Part shown: in pieces, positions 1-9,174 of the stretch
Layout of the letters: each line of letters begins with the position of its first letter
Numbering within the stretch: the first letter of the stretch is position 1
Assembly: GCA_009594995.1 (NCBI GenBank)
Contig: VOPR01000032.1
Coordinates: 1 to 64,000, forward strand
From: Nitrospira sp.
GTDB taxonomy: Bacteria > Nitrospirota > Nitrospiria > Nitrospirales > Nitrospiraceae
Direction: 5' to 3'
Length of the DNA stretch: 64,000 nt
Program-made: the position numbers and the translations under genes
Notes under the pieces: generated by a model
What the model was told of the DNA's origin: nothing
The model's database searches: none
What the model saw: the letters and a program-made list of their open reading frames with translations, nothing else

Positions 1-651
1 CGCTGGAGCTCGCACCACAGGCCGACGGGTCGAGGGAGAATCTTTCTGTTTGACCGATTTACCGGACTGCCAGACTGCATGGGCTCCCGATGCAATGTCC
101 TCAAGGCTCCTTCCGCTGGCCACGCTCCTGGTCAAACGGTCTGTCACCTGACTTTCTTTGCCATGCCGTTCCTCCGCATCGTGCTCCTTGATCAGCAGCC
201 AGTTTTCTTTGCCCGCTTCCTGCCGCCCGCCCATACGCACCAAGTTCCACATGCCCTGCAGTTTGTCTCCATGCAGGATGAATTTGAGACGTCCCCGCCG
301 GTAGCTCGAGAGCGGATCGCCGATCGGCTCCCAATACCCACGATCCCAGAGCATCACCGTGCCACCGCCATATTGCTGGGCAGGAATGATGCCCTCGAAC
401 CCCGCATACTCGAGCGGATGATCCTCGACATGAACCGCCAGTCGCTTCTGGGAAGACTCCAGACTGGGACCTTTGGGAACCGCCCAACTTTTTAACGTCC
501 CGTCCAGTTCGAGCCGGAAATCATAGTGGAGCCGGCTCGCCGCATGCTTCTGAACGACAAACTGCAGCCGCCCCTGAGCCGCGACAGCTTTTCCCCTCGG
601 CTCGGGTGTCTTCGTGAAATTCCTCTTCTTCCAATATTGGCGAAGCCCCAT
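1..651 (-). CDS. ligD: ATP-dependent DNA ligase LigD, N-terminal 3'-phosphoesterase part (runs off the window)
   Basis: The first 217 codons of a non-homologous end-joining ligase are visible; the rest lies beyond base 1. The N-terminus carries the LigD 3'-phosphoesterase domain (about residues 10-160). The metal and phosphate residues are in place: H36, H42, D44 and R46 in KHAASRLHYDFRLELDG, then H78 and Y82 in VEDHPLEY. From about residue 165 a basic linker begins. Having the phosphoesterase first matches the PE-ligase-polymerase order of Pseudomonas LigD. Start ATG at 651 has GGAGG 6 nt upstream. It is the last gene of the minus-strand series that includes ku, and Ku would recruit it to break ends. 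Bases 652-840 between it and the debranching enzyme hold no gene I can see. Confidence 0.93.
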   Translation of the reverse strand, partial: MGLRQYWKKRNFTKTPEPRGKAVAAQGRLQFVVQKHAASRLHYDFRLELDGTLKSWAVPKGPSLESSQKRLAVHVEDHPLEYAGFEGIIPAQQYGGGTVMLWDRGYWEPIGDPLSSYRRGRLKFILHGDKLQGMWNLVRMGGRQEAGKENWLLIKEHDAEERHGKESQVTDRLTRSVASGRSLEDIASGAHAVWQSGKSVKQKDSPSTRRPVVRAPA

Positions 652-840
652 GTCGCTCCTCCGCACGCCACCGGCCAGGCTCTCAACACGCTCTCGTAAA
701 CGCTTGCGCGTAGTAATTGAACAGCGCCCGAGGAACGCTGGGGGGACAAAAGATGCCTGCCACTGCTGTTAGTGCTATCCGGATGTTTCGAGCCACACTA
801 CAGACATGTCCGACACAACCGGCTTCGGTCCAGCACAATG

Positions 841-2886
841 CTAGGAATGCCGTAACGCTTCACGCGTTTTCTTGGACACCCGCAACACCTCAGCCACACT
901 CCACGCCTGCGCGATACATCCACGAGGATGATAGGGCGGTTCTGCGTCGAAAATTTCGCTCACCGTCCCGATACCCTCCTCCAGCAAGTGAGCCTTGAAC
1001 CCCTCCAACATGCCGCGTGCCTGTGATGCATCATGGTGAACCTTGAGCCAGGCGTCGATGAACGGTCCGATCAACCAAGCCCACACAGTTCCCTGGTGGT
1101 ACGCCGCATCCCGGGCACGAAGATCGCCGAAGTACATGGGTTTGTAGTCTCGATGGTCCCTCGAGAGAGTGCGCAATCCCACGGGGGTCAGGAGTTTATC
1201 AGCTACGGCATCCACCACCGTACCCCACCGCTGTTCATCGAGAATGGGATACTCGAGAGCGACTGCGAAAATCTGGTTCGGACGAAAGCTCGCATCATCC
1301 CCCTGCTCGCCGTCGATGACGTCGAACAAGTAGCCGCCATCACCCAGCCAAAAACGTTCATTGAACGAATGCCTGGCCGTCGCGGCCATCTTCTCCCATT
1401 CATGCGTCGCCTCTCCGGCCAGCTCTGTCCAGCGCATCATGCAGCGGAGCGCGTTGTACCATAGGGCTTGAATCTCTACCGGCTTTCCACGTCGCGGCGT
1501 CACCACCCATCCATCCACTTTCGCATCCATCCAGGTCAGCTGGTACCCTTCGGCACCGGCGCGCAACAGGCCGTCCTGTGGATCGACACCGATACCGAAA
1601 TGCGTGCCCGCGACATGGTGCTTGATGACGGACTCTAAGATCGGTCGGAGCGCCAGCAGCGTCTCGTTGTCGCCGGTGACCCGGTGGTATCGGTCCAGTG
1701 CATGGAAATACCAGAGTGTCGCGTCCACCGTGTGATAGAGCGCTTTGCGCTTGCCTTCCGGAAACAGGTTGGGCAACAGCCCGTCCTGAATGTAGTTCGC
1801 AAAGGTGCGGAGGATCGCTTGCGCCTCCCGATATCGGCCGGTGCAAAGGGTCAGCCCCTCTAGACTGATCATCGTATCCCGGCCCCAGTCGGTGAACCAA
1901 TGGTAGCCGGCGATCACGGTGCGCGCCTCACCGCCGGACGCCCTGGCCAGCGCCTGTTCTTCCAAACGCGAGCCCGGTGAAACAATGAACTGGTCCGCAG
2001 CCAGAGTGAGAGATTGCTCCATGTCGTCTTGTTCCCAATCCGGCAAGTCGACCAGCAGTTTGTGCAGCCGCCGCGCTTCAGCCTCGAGAATCGCGTCGGG
2101 CGTATATTCGAGCAGGTCCCAGGATTCGGTGCTGGCTACAAATGCGATGGGCTGGTTTCGGCATAGGTCGGCCGAGAAATAGCCCGGGCTGGCAAGATTT
2201 TCGATATGCTCCGACCCGCGATCTCGATCGACTCCGTAGGAAATTCCCTGACTCATCCGATAGTCCGCCACGAACAACCCGCAATGCGGTCGTAGACACA
2301 TCTTCAGCGACGGTGCCCCCTCGCTGAAATGCATCTCGTAGCGGCCGTCGAGGACGGTGAGTGGAAAAGGAGGCTGCCGAGCCTCATGAAGCTGCGCGTC
2401 CAGCATGCGAAATGTCACGAATGGGCGGAGTTGGAGCCGAATCGGCTCGCCTTCAGTTAGACGGTATTCCACATAGACGGAATTGTGGCCGTAGGGCATG
2501 ATGACGCGTTTTTCCAGCGTTCGGCCTTTGAGCACACAGCGCCACACCGGTGTTTGCCACTCGCGCCTGAATTCGTCGAACACCGTGACGAGATCGCTCT
2601 GCAAACGCCCGTCTTCAAACTCCACGCCGCTGAGGAGAAGACTCTCCCCATCGACGATCGACTCCTCGTCCAATCGGGGGATGATGACCGTCCGACCCCA
2701 TGGTGCGGGAAGATCCGGAACGAATATTCCGTGATACCGGCGTGTCGGGGCACAGAGCAACGTCTGGGAGGCATACCCGCCGAGTCCATTGGTCACCAGC
2801 CATTCTCTGGCGAGGAACGCATGGCTGTCCTTCAGGCACTCACGGGGCACCTTGAACACCATCGTATCGCCTTGGAGCGTACTCAT
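841..2886 (-). CDS. Glycogen debranching enzyme (amylo-alpha-1,6-glucosidase, GDE_N/GDE_C type)
   Basis: About 681 residues. An N-terminal glycogen-debranching beta domain (about 20-225; early motif TNGLGGYAS) is followed by an alpha/alpha-toroid glucosidase domain (about 290-670) with GYHWFTDWGRDTM near 325-340, a hallmark of the archaeal/bacterial amylo-alpha-1,6-glucosidase family. It should remove alpha-1,6 branch stubs from glycogen or maltodextrin. It follows treZ by about a dozen bases on the same strand, consistent with one mRNA and a shared glucan/trehalose role. The start is uncertain: ATG 2886 has a weak ribosome site, while ATG 2862 (MVFKVPREC) has AAGG 8 nt upstream. Family assignment is firm; true substrate is inferred. 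Confidence 0.9.
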   Translation of the reverse strand: MSTLQGDTMVFKVPRECLKDSHAFLAREWLVTNGLGGYASQTLLCAPTRRYHGIFVPDLPAPWGRTVIIPRLDEESIVDGESLLLSGVEFEDGRLQSDLVTVFDEFRREWQTPVWRCVLKGRTLEKRVIMPYGHNSVYVEYRLTEGEPIRLQLRPFVTFRMLDAQLHEARQPPFPLTVLDGRYEMHFSEGAPSLKMCLRPHCGLFVADYRMSQGISYGVDRDRGSEHIENLASPGYFSADLCRNQPIAFVASTESWDLLEYTPDAILEAEARRLHKLLVDLPDWEQDDMEQSLTLAADQFIVSPGSRLEEQALARASGGEARTVIAGYHWFTDWGRDTMISLEGLTLCTGRYREAQAILRTFANYIQDGLLPNLFPEGKRKALYHTVDATLWYFHALDRYHRVTGDNETLLALRPILESVIKHHVAGTHFGIGVDPQDGLLRAGAEGYQLTWMDAKVDGWVVTPRRGKPVEIQALWYNALRCMMRWTELAGEATHEWEKMAATARHSFNERFWLGDGGYLFDVIDGEQGDDASFRPNQIFAVALEYPILDEQRWGTVVDAVADKLLTPVGLRTLSRDHRDYKPMYFGDLRARDAAYHQGTVWAWLIGPFIDAWLKVHHDASQARGMLEGFKAHLLEEGIGTVSEIFDAEPPYHPRGCIAQAWSVAEVLRVSKKTREALRHS

Positions 2887-2898
2887 CACCGTTGCTGT

Positions 2899-4827
2899 TT
2901 ACTCTGGGTTTCCCGCGGGCTGCTCTACCGAGGCGTACAAAGCGGCAGATCCACCTGGTACTGTCCACCCTGTTTCGGTCAAGGGCTCAATCACACCAGG
3001 GCCTCCATAGATCGGCGCATCACTCGACCATCGAAACGACCAGGCACTCCCGATCGGGGGCGCGAGGAGCGGCTCAGGAGCGGGGCGGAAATCAAGGTCT
3101 GCGCCGAGATTCACTAACAGGAGACGGTCCCCACCCCTTCTCCCTGCGTACCTCAGGACAAATGCCGAGGGTCCGATGACGGCGCCGTCCACACATTCGC
3201 GCGACTGTTGAGCGATCACCGGATCCTCCCGCCGGATCCGGAGGAGATCTCGATGCAAGGCCAGGCTGGAGTGATGGCGCTCCCGTTCACTCCAATCAAG
3301 CTTAGATCGGTCGAATGTTGTCGGATCGCAGGGATCAACCACCGCCGACTGTGCCTGGGAGGACCCATAACTCGGGAACTGAGCGAGAAAGGCTCTTCTC
3401 CCCGCATGAATCGCGTCAGCCAATTGACCAGGTGGAAAATCCGCAAAAAATGCAAAGGGAGCGGAAGCCGAGAATTCTTCGCCCATGAACAACAGAGGCG
3501 TTTCCGGAGCCAGGAGGAGCAACGTGGTCAAGGCACGGTAGACGCCAGGACTCGTCTTCTGGTGCAGGCGATCGCCCCACAACTGGTTGGCGATTTGATC
3601 ATGATTCTGGAGAAAGAAAACAAAGCCCTCGGCTTGTTCAGTCGATACGACGGTACCGCGAGGTTTGCCCTGCCACTGATACCGCTGCCCTTGATAGAGG
3701 AAGGCCCGTTTCACACAGGACATGAGCTCCTGCGGTGTTCCACGGTAATCCGTATAGTACCCTTCGCTGCGTCCGGTCGCTGCCACCCTGGTCGTATGAT
3801 GGAAGTCTTCGCTCCACACCGCATCGAGCCCCCACCCGCCCTGCTCCACCGGCTGAATGGTGTGAATCCACTGCGCTTCACATTCGGCGGTCAGGATGAT
3901 GGAGCGCGTCCCGGCTGCCTGCCGAGCCGCCCGAGAGAGTTCCGCGATGACATGAACCGGACTGGCATCATGAAAAGCATGGACCGCATCCAGCCTCAGT
4001 CCGTCTACATGACATTCACGGATCCAGTAACACGCGTTTTGAATAAAAAAATCGCGCACCGCGGGAGATCCGGGTCCGTCGAAGTTGATCGCCTGGCCCC
4101 ATTCATTGGGATACCGATTGGTCAAACACTCATCGCTGAAGGCCGGCAGATAATTTCCGTCGGGACCGAAATGATTGTAGACAACATCCAGTATCACGCC
4201 GAGCCCGCGTTGATGGGCCGCGTCCACAAAACGTTTAAAGGCCGCGTCATCACCATACACGTGAGCCGGGGCGTAAAGTCCCACACCGTCATATCCCCAA
4301 TTCCAACGTCCGGAAAATTCCGCAATCGGCATCACCTCTAGGACGGTAATGCCGATGTCCTTCAAGCCGTCAAGCCTGGTGATGGCGGAGTCGAACGTTC
4401 CTTCCGGAGTGAACGCGCCGATATGAAGTTCGTAGATCACCTGCCCGTGCATGCTGACACCGCGCCAGGTTCCATCATTCCACCGGTAGGCGGCAGGATC
4501 GACGATCAACGATGGCCCGTGAGGGCCTTCCGGCTGAAAGCGCGAACAGGGATCGGGGTAGGCCTGCTGACCATCGTCAAGACGGTACCGATAGCGCATC
4601 CCGGCCGTGGCCTCAGTGACGAGGCCAGTCCAATAGCCGTCACTGCCCCGCGTCAACGCATGCGCAGTTCCTTGCGGCTCAAGCACAACCTCGACCGACG
4701 CCGGTTTCGGCGCCCAACAGCGAAATCGCACCCCTTCTTCGGTGATCTGAGCGCCGAGCGTCAGCCCCTGCTCCGGAGCATCGCTGTGCTGAATGCCTTT
4801 CGATTGCACGTTCGTGCCGCTCTCCAT
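2899..4827 (-). CDS. treZ: Malto-oligosyltrehalose trehalohydrolase TreZ
   Basis: 642 residues, GH13. It releases trehalose from the maltooligosyl-trehalose made by TreY, which is also encoded in this window at 58576-61470. An N-terminal CBM48-like beta-sandwich (about 20-105) precedes the TIM barrel. Barrel motifs visible are LDVVYNHFGPDGNYL (about 212), LRLDAVHAF with the nucleophile Asp (about 279), LTAECE with the acid/base Glu (about 311) and QNHDQIANQLWGDRL (about 405). ATG 4827 was chosen because AAAGGA lies 6 nt upstream; ATG 4833 would sit directly on that site. It starts 36-41 nt after the end of ku, so repair and trehalose genes probably share a transcript. Confidence 0.95.
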   Translation of the reverse strand: MESGTNVQSKGIQHSDAPEQGLTLGAQITEEGVRFRCWAPKPASVEVVLEPQGTAHALTRGSDGYWTGLVTEATAGMRYRYRLDDGQQAYPDPCSRFQPEGPHGPSLIVDPAAYRWNDGTWRGVSMHGQVIYELHIGAFTPEGTFDSAITRLDGLKDIGITVLEVMPIAEFSGRWNWGYDGVGLYAPAHVYGDDAAFKRFVDAAHQRGLGVILDVVYNHFGPDGNYLPAFSDECLTNRYPNEWGQAINFDGPGSPAVRDFFIQNACYWIRECHVDGLRLDAVHAFHDASPVHVIAELSRAARQAAGTRSIILTAECEAQWIHTIQPVEQGGWGLDAVWSEDFHHTTRVAATGRSEGYYTDYRGTPQELMSCVKRAFLYQGQRYQWQGKPRGTVVSTEQAEGFVFFLQNHDQIANQLWGDRLHQKTSPGVYRALTTLLLLAPETPLLFMGEEFSASAPFAFFADFPPGQLADAIHAGRRAFLAQFPSYGSSQAQSAVVDPCDPTTFDRSKLDWSERERHHSSLALHRDLLRIRREDPVIAQQSRECVDGAVIGPSAFVLRYAGRRGGDRLLLVNLGADLDFRPAPEPLLAPPIGSAWSFRWSSDAPIYGGPGVIEPLTETGWTVPGGSAALYASVEQPAGNPE

Positions 4828-4868
4828 CCTCATCCTTTCACTTCATGCGGGTATCGATATGCGGCGTG

Positions 4869-5729
4869 TCACGCACTCTTGCGCCGCGTCGTTCGCTCTT
4901 TTACGTGTACCGACTGCTTGGACCCGCCGGATCGCTGCACGCTTCGCTTGAGAAGAGCCATTAAATCCACTACCTTGGCGCCTCCCGGCTTGTCCTCCGC
5001 TTCGGCTTTGTCAGGCGTGGTGATGACCTCGGTCTTTCCGGCCTTCACCCGTTTCTGAATCAGCCGCATCAGATCGTCATGATACGTGTCCTTATACCGT
5101 TCGGGTTTCCAGGGTTCAGACATTTCCTCGACCAGCTTCATCGCCATGTCCAATTCACGGGGGGTGACGCGCGTGGATTTTGCCTTTTTGGCAGGCAGCT
5201 CGAGCTCTTTGCTTGGACGAAGCTCATTTGCGTAACGAAGCGTGTTCAGTATGATCATCTCGCTCCACGGAATGAGTGCAGCCATGTACTGCCTGGTACG
5301 AATGACCACGGTTGCGACAGCCGCTTTGCCCGTCTTTCGCAATGTTTCCCGCAGGAGTACATAGCCCTTTTCACCACGCTTATCCGGAGCCAGGTAATAG
5401 GGCGTCTCAAACGACATCGGGGCGATATCCTCTGCCCGTACGAAATTGACGATGTCGATGGTTTGCGTCGCTTCCACATTGGCGCGCCGAAAATCCTCAT
5501 CGGTCAGCACGACAAATCGGCCTTTGTTGTACTCATACCCTTTCACGATCTGATCCCACGCGACTTCTTTCCCGCTCTCTTTGTTGTAGCGTTTGAATCC
5601 GACCGGTTTCATGTCCCGCCGATCCAACAACGTTAAGTCGAAACTGTTCCGATTCTCGGCTGAATAAAGGACCACCGGGATATTGACCAGTCCAAAACTA
5701 ATCGATCCTTTCCAGAGAGATCGGGGCAT
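4869..5729 (-). CDS. ku: Non-homologous end-joining protein Ku
   Basis: 286 residues, the usual size of bacterial Ku. The N-terminus MPRSLWKGSISFGLVNIPV is diagnostic; the Ku core covers about residues 9-200 and a lysine/arginine-rich tail follows, ending near VKERTTRRKSA. Bacterial Ku forms a homodimer ring that threads onto DNA ends and recruits LigD, whose N-terminal part is encoded at 1-651 on the same strand. It lies 4 bases after a Cys-rich small gene and just before treZ. The ribosome site in front of ATG 5729 is weak, which would fit translational coupling to the upstream gene. Confidence 0.96.
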   Translation of the reverse strand: MPRSLWKGSISFGLVNIPVVLYSAENRNSFDLTLLDRRDMKPVGFKRYNKESGKEVAWDQIVKGYEYNKGRFVVLTDEDFRRANVEATQTIDIVNFVRAEDIAPMSFETPYYLAPDKRGEKGYVLLRETLRKTGKAAVATVVIRTRQYMAALIPWSEMIILNTLRYANELRPSKELELPAKKAKSTRVTPRELDMAMKLVEEMSEPWKPERYKDTYHDDLMRLIQKRVKAGKTEVITTPDKAEAEDKPGGAKVVDLMALLKRSVQRSGGSKQSVHVKERTTRRKSA

Positions 5730-5733
5730 AGGA

Positions 5734-5931
5734 TTACTTTCGTCTTACGGAAATCAATGTCTGCTTCACAACCAGGGCGCAGGCCACGCACATATGGGCA
5801 CAATTGACACATGTCACCGGCTCGCCACAGAGGTCACAGACCAGCAACAGAGTCGCCTCTATGTGTCTACATCCGTCGCGCCGGCAGGACGGATCAAGGC
5901 ACTGACTACAATCGTATGGACACACCACCAT
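5734..5931 (-). CDS. Small cysteine-rich putative zinc-binding protein
   Basis: 65 residues with about a dozen cysteines, in CPYDCSQC and CDLCGEPVTCVNCAHMCVAC, which suggests two zinc knuckles. No named family recognised. The open frame continues upstream of ATG 5931 through two more cysteines (DCQSKAC) without an ATG, GTG or TTG start before a stop, so the true start may be non-standard or the annotation short. It ends 4 bases before ku and is the first gene after the dyad promoter at 6012-6027, so it leads the ku-treZ-debranching enzyme series. Function unknown; a role beside Ku is only suggested by position. Confidence 0.6.
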   Translation of the reverse strand: MVVCPYDCSQCLDPSCRRDGCRHIEATLLLVCDLCGEPVTCVNCAHMCVACALVVKQTLISVRRK

Positions 5932-5982
5932 GCAGGCCTTTGACTGACAGTCCTTTTCTACGGGAAAACGCAGTCAGGTGGG

Positions 5983-6056
5983 ATCATGTCTCGCCTCACA
6001 CTCCTCTACAACTAGGCCCCTCCCTAGCTGTCATCTCGGCGTCCCACCGATAGGCT
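5983..6056. promoter_or_regulatory. CTAGG dyad with -10 boxes on both sides (ku series / FAD-Rieske gene)
   Basis: Dyad 6012-6027, CTAGGCCCCTCCCTAG, both half-sites perfect. Rightward, TAGGCT (6051-6056) lies exactly 23 nt after it and serves the FAD/Rieske gene at 6120. Leftward, CATGAT (6988 is not meant; box at 5983-5988 read on the minus strand) also lies 23 nt away and serves the Cys-rich/ku/treZ series. It appears to be a shared divergent promoter. Confidence 0.65.
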
Positions 6057-6119
6057 GGGGCCATCATCGAACTGGTAGTCGGCAGTTGTCGCCTCAACGT
6101 GACTTGTGAGGAACCCACG

Positions 6120-7661
6120 ATGAAACATGAACTCGGGCGAACCATATCACCGTGGATGTCGGAAGAAATTCCGCCATTGCCGAATCTGGCCACCGGCGCC
6201 CATGCCGAGGTCTGCATTGTCGGCGCTGGAATTGCCGGAGTGACAACCGCCTATTGCTTGATGAAAGAGGGTCGCTCCGTGATTCTCCTGGACGCCTGGC
6301 AACCGGGACAAGGCATGACGGAACGCACGACCGCCCACCTCTCGAACGCAGTCGATGCAGGATATGCTGAAATCGAACGGTTGCATGGACAATCCGCCGC
6401 GAGGCTGGTAGCGGAAAGTCATCAGGCTGCCGTTGATTGGATCGACAGGACCCGGGCAGGTGAAAAAATCACCTGTGACTTCAGACGCCTGGACGGATAT
6501 TTGTTCGCGCCTTCTCCGGATGATAGGCAGCTGATCGACGATGAGTGGCATGCCGCTCGGCGAGCCGGTATCACCGATGTCGAGCGACTTCCACAACTGC
6601 CGGCTCCTCTCTTTCCATCCGGTCCCTGCTTGCGGTTTCCAGATCAGGCGCAATTTCACCCGTTGAGGTATCTGACCGGCCTCGTGCGGGCCATCCGAAA
6701 GGGAGGCGTACGCGCCTTCACGGAGGCCCATGTCACAAAAATAGAGGGGGGCAAGCAGGCGCGCGTCGAAACGAGCCAGGGTTGCATCGTCACTGCGGAT
6801 GCTGTCGTCGTCGCCACCAACACACCGATCAATAACATGGTGACCATCCATACAAAACAGGCAGCCTACATCACCTATGTCATCGGGGCGGTCATCCCAG
6901 TCGGGGCCGTCGAGCAGGTCTTATTATGGGATACGCTCGATCCGTACCACTATGTACGCACTCACCGGCAACCCCTGCCGCAGGGGGGCGAGGAATGTCT
7001 TCTCATCGTCGGCGGTGAAGACCACAAGGCCGGACAGGCCGACGATGCAGAGTCAAGATATGGGCGACTCGAGGCCTGGGCTCGAGAGAGGTTTCCCGGC
7101 TTGGGACCGGTGCGCTATCGATGGTCGGGGCAGGTCATGGAATCAGTCGATGGCCTGGCGTTTATCGGCAGAAATCCAGGCGATGCAGACAATGTGTACA
7201 TCGCCACAGGAGACTGCGGCATGGGAATGACCCATGGAACGATTGCCGGACTCCTCATCACCGACCTTATCATGGGTCGCAAATCCGCCTGGTCCAGCCT
7301 CTACGATCCATCCAGACAACCGGTTCGAGCCGTCGGGGAATTTGTACGCGAGTCATTGAACGTGGTCGCCCAATATGCCGATTGGGTGACCAAAGGAGAT
7401 GTCGAAACGGAAAGCCAGATTGCCAATGGGGAAGGTGCGGTACTGAGGGAAGGACTCACAAAGATTGCCGCCTATCGAGATGCCGACGGCCTGCTTCACA
7501 AATGTTCAGCCGTCTGTCCCCACCTCAGTTGTATTGTGGCCTGGAACCATTCTGAACAGACATGGGATTGCCCCTGTCATGGTTCACGTTTTGACAAATT
7601 CGGAAAGGTCCTGAACGGGCCTGCCATCAGCGACCTGCATCCCCTGAAACCCGGAACATGA
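6120..7661 (+). CDS. FAD-dependent oxidoreductase with C-terminal Rieske [2Fe-2S] domain
   Basis: 513 residues. DadA-like fold: dinucleotide motif VGAGIAGVTTAYCL with the glycines at about 35, 37 and 40, then a substrate domain; the C-terminal 90 residues are a Rieske cluster domain with CPH (about 466-468) and CPCH (about 484-487). Fusions of this form occur widely in bacteria and are annotated only as FAD-dependent oxidoreductases; the substrate is unknown. ATG 6120 was chosen (GAGGA 7 nt upstream) over GTG 6099. No signal peptide, so probably cytoplasmic. It is a single-gene unit behind the dyad at 6012. Confidence 0.9.
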   Translation: MKHELGRTISPWMSEEIPPLPNLATGAHAEVCIVGAGIAGVTTAYCLMKEGRSVILLDAWQPGQGMTERTTAHLSNAVDAGYAEIERLHGQSAARLVAESHQAAVDWIDRTRAGEKITCDFRRLDGYLFAPSPDDRQLIDDEWHAARRAGITDVERLPQLPAPLFPSGPCLRFPDQAQFHPLRYLTGLVRAIRKGGVRAFTEAHVTKIEGGKQARVETSQGCIVTADAVVVATNTPINNMVTIHTKQAAYITYVIGAVIPVGAVEQVLLWDTLDPYHYVRTHRQPLPQGGEECLLIVGGEDHKAGQADDAESRYGRLEAWARERFPGLGPVRYRWSGQVMESVDGLAFIGRNPGDADNVYIATGDCGMGMTHGTIAGLLITDLIMGRKSAWSSLYDPSRQPVRAVGEFVRESLNVVAQYADWVTKGDVETESQIANGEGAVLREGLTKIAAYRDADGLLHKCSAVCPHLSCIVAWNHSEQTWDCPCHGSRFDKFGKVLNGPAISDLHPLKPGT

Positions 7662-7687
7662 GTCCGGGGACCGGGTCAGGGAGGAAC

Positions 7688-8128
7688 TTAGGACGCGGTC
7701 AATTCCGGCGTATCCGTATCCTCCCACCCGCCTTTCTTATCGCGGCGCGCCTTGTCTGCCAATTTCTGGTACAGCGCGCGAATGGCCTCAAGATCAGCCG
7801 CGCTTAACTTTTCGAGATCGAGCAAGGCATTGTGGGCGCCGTGGGTGGCTCGAATCAGTTCGTCCAGTTTCAATTGGGTGGCTGCACTGTCCCGATTCTG
7901 GGTATTCTGAATCAGAAACACCATAAGGAAGGTCACGATGGTCGTGCCCGTATTAATGACCAACTGCCAGGTATCGCTGTAATGAAAGACCGGTCCGGAC
8001 AAACTCCAAGCAACGACGACCCCGATTGCCGCGCCGAATGCGACACCACTTCCCAGCGCTCGTGATGCGAAGTTTGCAAAGCGAGAGAAAATTCCTGAAT
8101 CTTGGGAGTTGAGATTCTTAACTGCCAT
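7688..8128 (-). CDS. Low-affinity iron permease family membrane protein
   Basis: 146 residues. Two hydrophobic segments (about 24-46 and 55-74) are followed by IQNTQNRDSAATQLKLDEL and a charged alpha-helical tail, the typical shape of the bacterial low-affinity iron permease family (PF04120). Transport of iron is assumed from the family name and is not shown for most members. ATG 8128 has TAGGAG 8 nt upstream. It follows the lipoprotein gene by 28 bases, so the two are likely cotranscribed from the dyad at 9204. Confidence 0.85.
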   Translation of the reverse strand: MAVKNLNSQDSGIFSRFANFASRALGSGVAFGAAIGVVVAWSLSGPVFHYSDTWQLVINTGTTIVTFLMVFLIQNTQNRDSAATQLKLDELIRATHGAHNALLDLEKLSAADLEAIRALYQKLADKARRDKKGGWEDTDTPELTAS

Positions 8129-8156
8129 GAGGATGCTCCTATGGAGGCTGAATCTG

Positions 8157-9158
8157 TTAGTCTTCCGCGGGCTCCGCAGCGATCTCGCGCATCAATACTT
8201 CCAACTGTTCATAGAGCACCCGTATCGAGGCTTCCAGCGTTTCCAGCATTGATGCACGCGCATGTAATTCCGTCGCCCCGTACCGCCCTCCGGGACCAAA
8301 AAACAACCGGCGTCGCTCCTGCTCATCGGCCGACCCCTCCTCTCCCAACCTTCCTCCTTGACGCCAGGATTTGAGCACCTGCTCGCGTGGAGCTTCGCCC
8401 GCGTCCTCATGCGCACGATGCAGATATCTCCAGATAACCGGTGAAAAGATGTGGGGTTCCGGCGGATCGTCCCAAATTTCCTGCAGCACATTGCGATCGT
8501 GGCGAAACTCAACTTCGGAGTGCGTGAACAACGCCGAAACCCCAAACCAGGAAGCCAAGATTCCTCCCGCCACGTCAGCCGCCTCCCCGCCGACGCTGGC
8601 ACCCGCAGCCAGACCGATTCCTCCTGAGACGATCCCGGCGATTCCACCGAATAGGATCGACGCGATGGTCAACCGCTTGATGCGCGCACCGTCAATTTCG
8701 TCGATACGGTCGGCAACCTGGTCGGCTCGATCCCGCTCGCAAGTCAACTCGGCGGTGGCGGATGTAATCTCGAACAAGGTCAAGAGAAGGAGTTCCGTCA
8801 ACCGCTGGCGCTGGAGCACGGTCTCTAGAGAATACCGGTCCGGGGCTCCCGGCTCGACAGCCATGCGATTGAGTAAGGGGACAATACCGACGACCTGCGC
8901 GACCTGCAAGGCGTCAGAACTGAAACGTGAACGGGCTTCTTGTGTGGGAACGGCATTGAGCTGCCGGGTCAGGGGTGCCCCCGTCCTCGTCCGTTTCGTC
9001 ATCGCCGGTACACAGAGTTGGCCAAGATTCTCTGCCGACCCTTGGTGAGCCGGAGCAATAACGGTCGTGCACCCTCCGGCTCCTGAGATCAGAAGCAGGG
9101 CACACCAACCGGCGATCAGACATGTCCTCGCGACTCGCCTCATACGATGATGACTCAT
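8157..9158 (-). CDS. Putative lipoprotein with central glycine-rich hydrophobic segment
   Basis: 333 residues. A signal sequence ends in the lipobox ISGAGGC (Cys about 30), so it should be lipid-anchored. The middle (about 165-210) is a glycine/alanine-rich hydrophobic stretch, SILFGGIAGIVSGGIGLAAG, which could insert in a membrane. The flanks are predicted helical and charged, ending in coiled-coil-like sequence and an acidic EIAAEPAED tail. No family recognised. The start may be ATG 9143 (MRRVARTC) rather than 9158, because the ribosome site in front of 9158 is poorly placed. Probable operon partner of the iron permease-like gene. Confidence 0.7.
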   Translation of the reverse strand: MSHHRMRRVARTCLIAGWCALLLISGAGGCTTVIAPAHQGSAENLGQLCVPAMTKRTRTGAPLTRQLNAVPTQEARSRFSSDALQVAQVVGIVPLLNRMAVEPGAPDRYSLETVLQRQRLTELLLLTLFEITSATAELTCERDRADQVADRIDEIDGARIKRLTIASILFGGIAGIVSGGIGLAAGASVGGEAADVAGGILASWFGVSALFTHSEVEFRHDRNVLQEIWDDPPEPHIFSPVIWRYLHRAHEDAGEAPREQVLKSWRQGGRLGEEGSADEQERRRLFFGPGGRYGATELHARASMLETLEASIRVLYEQLEVLMREIAAEPAED

Positions 9159-9174
9159 CTCTTTGTGTCATGAA

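Noticed and set aside
717..2300. Plus-strand and other-frame open frames across the debranching enzyme region
   Set aside because: They lie opposite or inside a well-supported gene, have no ribosome sites and no recognisable domains.
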